From NCBI GenBank assembly GCA_028284805.1, contig JANQQZ010000133.1, forward strand, positions 49,898-113,897: a DNA stretch of 64,000 bases, given 5' to 3'. The stretch's first letter is position 1, and every line of letters begins with the position of its first letter. Origin of the DNA: Phycisphaerales bacterium (lineage in GTDB: Bacteria > Planctomycetota > Phycisphaerae > Phycisphaerales > UBA1924). The translations under genes and the position numbers were made by a program. Below, one piece after another: positions 57,896-64,000 of this stretch. Below the pieces are notes generated by a model. That model saw only the letters and a program-made list of their open reading frames with translations, was not told where the DNA came from and ran no database searches.

Positions 57896-58651
57896 ATGGG
57901 CGCGATCAAGGACGGCATCACGGACCAGGGCGGCTCGGCCCTGCGGAAGTACCAGGACGCCATTGTCGGCTCCCGGTCGCTCCTGACACTGCTGCGCTTC
58001 GAGCTGACCCAGATGCTGGTGTCTCCGGTGCCTGGGGCCTTCGGGCTCGCCCTCCGCAAGGCGCTGCTGCCCGGGCTGCTCGGCTCCTGCGGCGGGGGCT
58101 CGGTGTTCGGACGCAGCGTCGTCCTCCGTCAGCCCCATCGTGTGCACGTCGGGCGCGCGGTCGTGCTCGACGACCAGTGCTGCCTGGACGCCATCACCGA
58201 CGAGCCCGAGGGCATCCGGATCGGTGATACCACGATGGTCGGCATGGGTACCAAGCTCGCGGCCAAGCTCGGGAGCATCACGATCGGCTCGAACTGCGGG
58301 CTCGGCGCCAACGTCACGGTGCACTCCTCGGTCGGCGGCTCGGTACGCATCGGCTCGAACGTGCTGATCGCGGGGCACGTCTACCTGGGTGGCGGGCAGT
58401 ACCACACCGCGCGCACGGATGTCTCCATCGCGGAGCAGGGGCACATCGAGGGGTTGCACCTCGAGATCGGCGACAACTGCTGGATCGGCGCCAACGCGAC
58501 CATCGTGAACGGGGTGAAGGTGGGCCGGGACGCGATCGTAGCCGCGGGCGCTGTCGTGACCAAAGACGTGCCCCCCTTCGCGATCGTGGGCGGCGTGCCC
58601 GCGAAGGTCATCCGGATCCGTGGTGAGTCAGCAGAGGCGGCCGCGTCGTGA
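57896..58651 (+). CDS. Left-handed beta-helix acyltransferase (maltose O-acetyltransferase/WbbJ-like)
   Basis: A 251-residue hexapeptide-repeat enzyme. Hexapeptide turns are evident from about residue 75 ([13 protein letters not shown]) to the end, culminating in [20 protein letters not shown] and [25 protein letters not shown], the hallmark acetyltransferase C-terminus. An N-terminal helical part ([13 protein letters not shown]) precedes it. It likely acetylates or acylates a sugar in the glycolipid made by its neighbours. The next gene starts in its stop codon (GTGA). Confidence 0.88.
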   Translation: MGAIKDGITDQGGSALRKYQDAIVGSRSLLTLLRFELTQMLVSPVPGAFGLALRKALLPGLLGSCGGGSVFGRSVVLRQPHRVHVGRAVVLDDQCCLDAITDEPEGIRIGDTTMVGMGTKLAAKLGSITIGSNCGLGANVTVHSSVGGSVRIGSNVLIAGHVYLGGGQYHTARTDVSIAEQGHIEGLHLEIGDNCWIGANATIVNGVKVGRDAIVAAGAVVTKDVPPFAIVGGVPAKVIRIRGESAEAAAS

Positions 58652-59676
58652 GCGAGCCCGGTCCAAAGAGTCTGAAGAAGCGACTGCTGTTCGCGGCCAA
58701 GGGTGTGATCTCGATTGCGCTGCTGTCGTTCGTGCTCTACCAAGCCGATCTGAGCGCGGTCTGGGCTCGGATGAGCAGCGCCGATCCTCTCTTCCTCGGG
58801 CTCGCGCTGCTCACGCCCTTCATCGGGTACGCGATCACCTCGACACGCTGGAAGGGCCTGCTCGCGGCGGCCGGGGCGCGGGTTCCGTTCGGACGCCTGT
58901 ACCGCGCGTGCATGACGGCTGTGTTCTTCAACCAGATCCTGCCCAGTACGGTCGGGGGCGACCTCGCAAGGGTCTACGCGGCGTGGAAGTCGGGTGCCTC
59001 GCGTGAAGTCGCGGTTGCGTCGCTGCTCGTGGATCGGGTCGTCGGGGTGCTTGCGCAGGTGCTGCTTGCGGCAGCCATGATGCCGCTGCTCTCAGCATCG
59101 ACGCTCCCCGACGTCACTTACCTGATCGTCGGGGGGTTGGCCTTGGGGCTGACGCTGGTCGTGCTGGCTGTCTTCCTGCCCACCACTCTGCTGGCATCCG
59201 TGGTGATCGGCACGCTCAACAGGCTGCCCGGGCCCTTCGGGAAGATCGCCGCCAAGCTGGAGCAGGGCTTCGCGCCGTATCGGGGGCGTTGGGGTGTGCT
59301 CGGGCGGGCGTTGCTGATCTCGCTCGCGATGATCGGCAACGTGGTGCTGATGCATTGGCTTATCGGGCGTGCGCTCGGGCTCGAGTTGGGCCTGCAGGTC
59401 TACTTCTTCGCGATCCCTCTGGCAACGATCGTGATGCTCGTCCCGATCTCGATCAACGGCATCGGGATCCGCGAGGGCATCTTCGCGCTGCTGCTCGGGG
59501 CGTACGGCGTCGCCGAAGCCGACGCGGTTGCCCTCGCGCTGCTAGCGTTCTCGACGTTCCTGCTTCACGGTGTGCTCGGCGGGATCGTCTTCGGCATCGC
59601 TCGCACACCGATCCGAGAGGCCCAGGCCGACGTGCTGCCTGACACACCGAAGGCAGCGCTTGGGGTCGAACCGTGA
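58648..59676 (+). CDS. LPG-synthase-TM/UPF0104 family membrane protein (flippase-like)
   Basis: 342 residues with about eight spans. The family signature is [22 protein letters not shown], with [12 protein letters not shown] following; a late [11 protein letters not shown] is also typical. Members include the TM domain of lysyl-phosphatidylglycerol synthases and AglD-type proteins; they move lipid-linked molecules or act in glycosylation. The operon position (between acyltransferase and GT39-like) favours lipid-linked sugar handling. Start GTG 58648 overlaps the previous stop. Confidence 0.88.
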   Translation: MSEPGPKSLKKRLLFAAKGVISIALLSFVLYQADLSAVWARMSSADPLFLGLALLTPFIGYAITSTRWKGLLAAAGARVPFGRLYRACMTAVFFNQILPSTVGGDLARVYAAWKSGASREVAVASLLVDRVVGVLAQVLLAAAMMPLLSASTLPDVTYLIVGGLALGLTLVVLAVFLPTTLLASVVIGTLNRLPGPFGKIAAKLEQGFAPYRGRWGVLGRALLISLAMIGNVVLMHWLIGRALGLELGLQVYFFAIPLATIVMLVPISINGIGIREGIFALLLGAYGVAEADAVALALLAFSTFLLHGVLGGIVFGIARTPIREAQADVLPDTPKAALGVEP

Positions 59677-61163
59677 ACGCTGAACCCGCTCCACGATGGT
59701 ACTGGCTGGTCTTGCTCGGGCTGACCGGTGTCGCGCTCGCGATGCGGCTGCTCTGGATCGACCGCCCCAGCTTCTGGATCGATGAGCTCTACAGCGTCAT
59801 GCACACCTCGCGACTCGGCGAGGCGGGCAATCTCACCAAGCAGTTCGGCTACGTCCCCACATGGATCACGCTCAGCCTCGCGGGTGTGCTTCCCGAGTCC
59901 GAGCAGGCGACCAACCCGGAGACCTGGCGGGCGTTGGGCGTGACCCACACGCTCGTGCGGCTGCCCAGCGCGATTCTGGGCGTTGTGACCGTCTTCCTGT
60001 TTGGGTGGCTGAGCCGGGGCCTGATCGGCACGAAGGCGGCGCTCTGGTTCGCGGCGTTCCTCACTATCTCGGTCTGGCATCTGCACATGTCGCAGACGGG
60101 GCGGTTCTACGCCCAGCAGTGCCTGTTCTACAACCTCGGCCTGCTGCTCTACTTCCGAGCCACGACGCTCGGGTCGGTCTGGCGTCTCGTGATCAGCATG
60201 GTGATGCTCTTCCTTGGGTTCATGTCCCAGCCGCCCGCGCTGGTGCTGGGGGTGATCATCGCGATCGATTGGCTGATCGGGACCCGGGCGAAGCAGCCGA
60301 GCCGGTTGACGGTCCCTGCCCTGATCGTCGGAGCCATCACGGCGTTGGCGTGCGCGGGCGTGCTGCTCATCGATATCTCCGCACGCACCTCCGAATGGAC
60401 CCAGTTCGCGGGTCAGATCTCGCAGTCCTGGGACCGGATCCTGCTCGGGGTCGTCTGGCTCGTTGGGCCGGTGACCGTGCTGCTCGCGATCATCGGCTGG
60501 CTTCGTCTGTTCCAACGGGATCAACGCCTCGCGGTCTACCTCGGGATGGGCGCGGTGCTCCCCGTCTTCGCGATGGCGGCGATGGGCGCGACCGGGCAGT
60601 TCGTGCATGTGCGGTACACCTTCATCGCCTTGCCGGCGTGGCTCATGCTCGCGGCGGTGGGCGCGGTCGGAGACGGGACCGGGAGCACGGATCCGATCGC
60701 GCGACTCCGTTCCATGGCCCCGGGCCTGCTCGCGATCTCCGCGGGGCTGCTGCAGTGCGTTGGCTACTACACCGGGGGCGGCGGCTACCGCCCCTCGTGG
60801 CGCGACGCGATCGAGTACATCGAGACCAACCGGGTCGAGGGTGACCTGGTCGCGGGCGATGAGCACGCGTACTGGCAGGCACGCTACTACCTTGGCGACA
60901 CCTCGCCCGTTCGTGTGATGGGAACCCAGCTCTGGGAATTGCTGGAGACGACCGACCGCCGCGTCTGGATCATCGACAAGGGCGGGGCAGGCGGCGAGAT
61001 GCGTTGGCCGGAGCTGCGCGAACGCGGCGACCTGCGGTGGTACTTCGACCGGCAGATCCTCCAGCCGTTCTCGACGATCAAGGTCTTCCTGCACGACCCG
61101 GCGGATCCCCCGCTACCCGTCTCGCTCGACGTCGTCCCAGACACGAGCGAGGAGCCGCTCTGA
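59673..61163 (+). CDS. GT39-like membrane glycosyltransferase
   Basis: 496 residues with about ten membrane spans. The N-terminal FWIDELYSVMHTS has the Asp-Glu pair of the first periplasmic loop in GT39/ArnT-type transferases, and VHVRYTFIALPAWLML is another conserved area. A soluble C-terminal domain (WRDAIEYIETNRVEGDLV and on) follows. It likely uses the polyprenyl-phosphate sugar from the GT2 enzyme. Start GTG 59673 overlaps the previous stop. The 3' end overlaps the convergent hrpA end by 51 bp. Confidence 0.87.
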   Translation: MNAEPAPRWYWLVLLGLTGVALAMRLLWIDRPSFWIDELYSVMHTSRLGEAGNLTKQFGYVPTWITLSLAGVLPESEQATNPETWRALGVTHTLVRLPSAILGVVTVFLFGWLSRGLIGTKAALWFAAFLTISVWHLHMSQTGRFYAQQCLFYNLGLLLYFRATTLGSVWRLVISMVMLFLGFMSQPPALVLGVIIAIDWLIGTRAKQPSRLTVPALIVGAITALACAGVLLIDISARTSEWTQFAGQISQSWDRILLGVVWLVGPVTVLLAIIGWLRLFQRDQRLAVYLGMGAVLPVFAMAAMGATGQFVHVRYTFIALPAWLMLAAVGAVGDGTGSTDPIARLRSMAPGLLAISAGLLQCVGYYTGGGGYRPSWRDAIEYIETNRVEGDLVAGDEHAYWQARYYLGDTSPVRVMGTQLWELLETTDRRVWIIDKGGAGGEMRWPELRERGDLRWYFDRQILQPFSTIKVFLHDPADPPLPVSLDVVPDTSEEPL

Positions 61164-64000
61164 GGCGGCCTTGCGCAGCGCCAGCTGAGACGCGAACAGC
61201 GTCAGGCGGTATTCCTCGATCATCCAGCGGTAGCGGTCCAGCGCTGGGCTCTCGCGTCCCGTACTCGCATGGATGCGGGCTCGCTCGATGCAGCGAGCCC
61301 AGTGCGGCGTTACCCGTCGCATCGCCTCGAGGTCGCGGGCGATGCCGTCGCCTCGCAGGCGTTCGAGTCTCGCGGAAGCGCCCTTGAGGTACGCGGGCAG
61401 ACGAGCAAGCACGCCCCAACGCCCGCGCCGGAACGCTGCCGCATGCACGAGCTGGTTGATCTGGAACTCGACATCACGCCGCGCGTGGTCACCCGTGACG
61501 GGAACCGAATCGAGCATGGAGAGCACACGCTGGCGCGCATCCATGATCTGCGCAAGCAGAGCGACCACCCGGGTGCTGCGATCGCCCAGTTGGTCCAGCA
61601 TGGCCTGGGTCAGCGAGTTGAGCTCGTCCGCGGTCGATGGTGCCTGGGCGTCCGCTGCCCGGTCGACCTCCGGAACCAACGCCGCGACCTCATCCACGAG
61701 GGGCTGAGCCCCCGTGACCGTCGCGAGATGCACGCCGAGGCGATCCGCGTGCGGCGTGTGCTTGAGCAGCGGCGCGAGTGGGCGTGACAGCGTGATCCCG
61801 ACGAGCCGGCGGCACCCGAACCAGTGCAGCACCGAAGCCGTTGTCGGGTCGCCCGTTTCGAGCAGCCGCACGCCCTGAACCGCATCGACCAGCGCGAGAG
61901 GGGGCTCGATCCGAGGTTCCGATCGGGGCCAAGCCTGTACGACCGGCGCGCGACCGGCGTCCTTGCGAGCTGCGGCTTCACGCTCACGGGCTGCCGCGAT
62001 CAGCGAAGCGAAGTCCTTGGTCCGGACGAGCTCGCCCTCATCCGTGTCGATCAGCACCCCCGTCATCTCGAGGTGTGCCGGCAGCGGGACGGCCCTGCAC
62101 ATCTCACGCGAGACCTGCAGGCCCGTGATCCGTGAGACCTCATCGGCGATGCGTGCGTGCAGGTCACCCTCCGCGTCACCGATCGCGCGAGCGACCAGGT
62201 CCGTCATCTCCGCGATGTCGAACTGGCGACGGACAGACCTCGGCAATCCACGCACGATCGCGCCGATCTTCTCTCGGAGCCACCCGGGCACGAGCCACTC
62301 GAAAGCCCCCGGGGCGGCGCGGGCGGCGTCGGTCACCGACAGACGGGCCTCGATGCCATCTTGATCGGACCCGGGCTCGAGCCGGTAAGTCAGGTGCGCA
62401 GAACCGTCGACCCCCACGGGGACCGCATCGGGAACCGAACGCGGATCGACCGGCTCGGAAGTATCGCAGCCGATCGCCTCGGGCGTCATGTGGAGCAGAG
62501 CGGGCTCGTCGCGTTCCGCCCGGCGTCGCCAGCGATCGAACGCGCGTGCGCTCGAGATGTCGGATGCGAGCCTCTGGTCGAAGAAGGCGTGCAAGGCCTC
62601 GTCCGAGGGGCGTTGTGTCGTGCGGAGCTTGGCTTCGCGTTCTGCGAGATGCCCCAGCAGCTCGGTATTGTGACGCTCGAACGGCGCATCCGTCCGCAAT
62701 TGACCCTCGACGAGCCCCTGCTCGATGAATATGCGGCGGGCGTGCTCTCGGTCGACCGATCCGTAGTCGACCATCCGGTCGCGCGCGATCTCGACCCGCC
62801 CGAGCGTGATCTTGGCCTTTGCTTCTACCCGGCCCTGTTCGGGCACGTACGCCGCGTCCGTGTGCTCACGCTGGATCAGATGGGGCGCGAGTTCTTCCAC
62901 CCACGCGCCCTCGATCCGGGCGCACAGGCGTGCGTAGAGCCTGGTGGTGCGAACGAGTTCTGCAGCAACCAGCCAGCCGGTGCCCTTGAGTTTGACAGCC
63001 GACCCGGGGTGGATGTGAAACACCCCCGCGTGCGGCGACACGAACCCGCCCTGGTCGTGGCGCTTGCCGACGGTCGTGAGGCAACCCGTCAGGATGCTGC
63101 GGTGCAGCGCGTCGCGGTCGAGTTCGGCGGCCCGGTGTCGGAGCCGCCAGCCCAGCCCGCGGCAGATCTCGCGGAGCTGGCGGTACGTCTCGGACCACTC
63201 GTTCATGCGCACCGAATTGATGAACTCGGCGATGCACTGCTTCTTGAGCTGCGAGCGGCTCAGACGCTCCTTCTCGCGGTGGTAGTGGTCCCAGAGGTTG
63301 AGGAGAGTAACGAAGTCTGATCCGCCATCAGCGAACCTGGCGTGCTTCGCGTCGGCGGCGTCGCGCGCATCGGCCGGACGCTCGCGAGGGTCCTGCACCT
63401 CCAACGCCGAAGCGATGATCATCGCTTCGGGCAGCACACCTTCCTCGTGCGCGCTGATGAGGATCCGCGCGAGCCTCGGGTCGATGGGCAGGCGTGCCAT
63501 CTGCTCGCCGAGCTTGGTGAGCCGCTGACGGTCATCGACGGCGCCGAGCTCGAAGAGTGTCTCGTAAGCCTCACCGATGCGACGGGCGTCGGGCGGCTCG
63601 ACGAAGGGGAACTCGCGTGGATCCCCGAGCCGGAGCGACCGCATCTGCAGGATCACACCCGCGAGGTTGGTCCGCTGGATCTCGGGTGGAGTGAACTCGT
63701 CGCGCCGGTCGTGGTCGTCCTCGCTGTACAGGCGGACGCACGTGCCGGGCTCGGTCCGCCCGCAGCGCCCCGCGCGCTGCCGAGCCGAGGCGCGGCTGAT
63801 CGGCTCGATCTGAAGCGACTGCACGCGACGCCGCGGCGAGTAGCGGTTGATCCGGGCCAGCCCGGAGTCGATCACGTATCGGATACCAGGGACCGTGAGC
63901 GATGTTTCCGCGACGTTGGTCGCGAGCACGATCCGCCGGTGCGGGGCGCGACGGAAGACACGCTGCCGCTCTACGCGAGGCTGTCGTTCGCCGAGCAGCA
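61113..64000 (-). CDS. hrpA: DEAH-box ATP-dependent RNA helicase HrpA, N-terminus outside window
   Basis: At least 960 residues of the C-terminal part of a very long DEAH helicase. Motif V is LATNVAETSLTVPGIRYVIDSG and motif VI is QRAGRCGRTEPG, so the RecA-2 domain is present; the Walker A and DEAH motifs lie beyond the right edge. The long HA2/OB and HrpA-specific C-terminal domain (DUF3418-like, for example RGLPRSVRRQFD and REKIGAIVRGLP) fills the rest. HrpA rescues collided or stalled ribosomes in E. coli. The gene continues in frame through the right end of the window; the ORF-track GTG start is internal. Confidence 0.92.
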   Translation of the reverse strand, partial: LLGERQPRVERQRVFRRAPHRRIVLATNVAETSLTVPGIRYVIDSGLARINRYSPRRRVQSLQIEPISRASARQRAGRCGRTEPGTCVRLYSEDDHDRRDEFTPPEIQRTNLAGVILQMRSLRLGDPREFPFVEPPDARRIGEAYETLFELGAVDDRQRLTKLGEQMARLPIDPRLARILISAHEEGVLPEAMIIASALEVQDPRERPADARDAADAKHARFADGGSDFVTLLNLWDHYHREKERLSRSQLKKQCIAEFINSVRMNEWSETYRQLREICRGLGWRLRHRAAELDRDALHRSILTGCLTTVGKRHDQGGFVSPHAGVFHIHPGSAVKLKGTGWLVAAELVRTTRLYARLCARIEGAWVEELAPHLIQREHTDAAYVPEQGRVEAKAKITLGRVEIARDRMVDYGSVDREHARRIFIEQGLVEGQLRTDAPFERHNTELLGHLAEREAKLRTTQRPSDEALHAFFDQRLASDISSARAFDRWRRRAERDEPALLHMTPEAIGCDTSEPVDPRSVPDAVPVGVDGSAHLTYRLEPGSDQDGIEARLSVTDAARAAPGAFEWLVPGWLREKIGAIVRGLPRSVRRQFDIAEMTDLVARAIGDAEGDLHARIADEVSRITGLQVSREMCRAVPLPAHLEMTGVLIDTDEGELVRTKDFASLIAAAREREAAARKDAGRAPVVQAWPRSEPRIEPPLALVDAVQGVRLLETGDPTTASVLHWFGCRRLVGITLSRPLAPLLKHTPHADRLGVHLATVTGAQPLVDEVAALVPEVDRAADAQAPSTADELNSLTQAMLDQLGDRSTRVVALLAQIMDARQRVLSMLDSVPVTGDHARRDVEFQINQLVHAAAFRRGRWGVLARLPAYLKGASARLERLRGDGIARDLEAMRRVTPHWARCIERARIHASTGRESPALDRYRWMIEEYRLTLFASQLALRKAASERLLARVWDDVERDG

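Noticed and set aside
1-64000. CRISPR arrays, tRNA, rRNA or intact insertion sequences
   Set aside because: No regularly spaced short repeats, cloverleaf-like segments with CCA ends, ribosomal RNA cores or transposase motifs were seen by reading; a tRNA could still be missed without a tool.

Overview
The window looks like a planctomycete of the Phycisphaerae/Phycisphaerales kind. This is inferred from gene content, not from a search. The DNA is strongly GC-rich and compact. Several proteins start with the long prepilin signal [20 protein letters not shown]. Secreted proteins end in a Cys-bracketed double EF-hand (VTPADFNAWI) domain. There is a csrA gene, an HpnCDE squalene pathway and, unusually for a bacterium, a two-subunit topoisomerase VI. 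I see no rRNA, tRNA, CRISPR array, intact transposase or integrase.

Layout. 1-1.6 kb: end of an ABC transporter plus an SCO copper protein, the usual company of cytochrome oxidase genes. 1.6-2.9 kb: tilS and a small divergent membrane protein. 2.9-11 kb (minus): lipoprotein, M20 hydrolase, class-III aminotransferase, AstA, AstD and an arginase/agmatinase-family enzyme, together a plausible variant succinyl route from arginine/ornithine to glutamate. 11-12.1 kb: NifU-like protein, csrA, ndk. 12.2-15.8 kb: topoisomerase VI B and A with a low-GC immunity-like gene between them. 15.8-18.5 kb: a low-GC island (HEPN-like gene, ABM-like gene, one or two unknown genes) that contains a second, diverged copy of the last 153 bp of top6A. 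18.6-22.2 kb: DUF4198 protein, dockerin-tailed protein, pseudopilin and a His-rich FmdE-like lipoprotein, with a Fur-like palindrome inside the promoter. 22.5-25.8 kb: a 1088-residue secreted repeat protein. 26-27.1 kb: an apparently exported formylglycine-generating enzyme. 27.5-36.5 kb: prolyl oligopeptidase, an ABC ATPase with a large membrane partner, an M20 dipeptidase, and a pilin-like pair.

36.8-46.1 kb is an isoprenoid and lipid-carrier region: hpnE-hpnD-hpnC (minus) diverge from ispH-rlmN-TIGR02206-WecA-like-O-antigen-ligase-like (plus), nearly all joined by 1-4 bp overlaps. 46.1-49.4 kb: fusA with a long leader that includes a short acidic upstream ORF, then a strong terminator, then an adenylate kinase. 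49.4-53.2 kb: a pseudopilin and two tandem transglutaminase-like proteins lacking the usual catalytic Cys and His. 53.2-55.3 kb: fumC and a small secreted protein. 55.3-61.2 kb: a glycolipid/cell-envelope operon (GT2, GlpD-like oxidoreductase, hexapeptide acyltransferase, flippase-like protein, GT39-like). The right edge holds a 5'-truncated hrpA.

Two global features recur. Many first-in-operon genes have a TANNNT hexamer ending 5-7 nt before the start codon, as expected for leaderless mRNAs. Packing is extreme: 4-bp GTGA overlaps, divergent starts sharing CATG and convergent stops sharing CTAG. All names come from reading motifs in the translations; no database search was possible.
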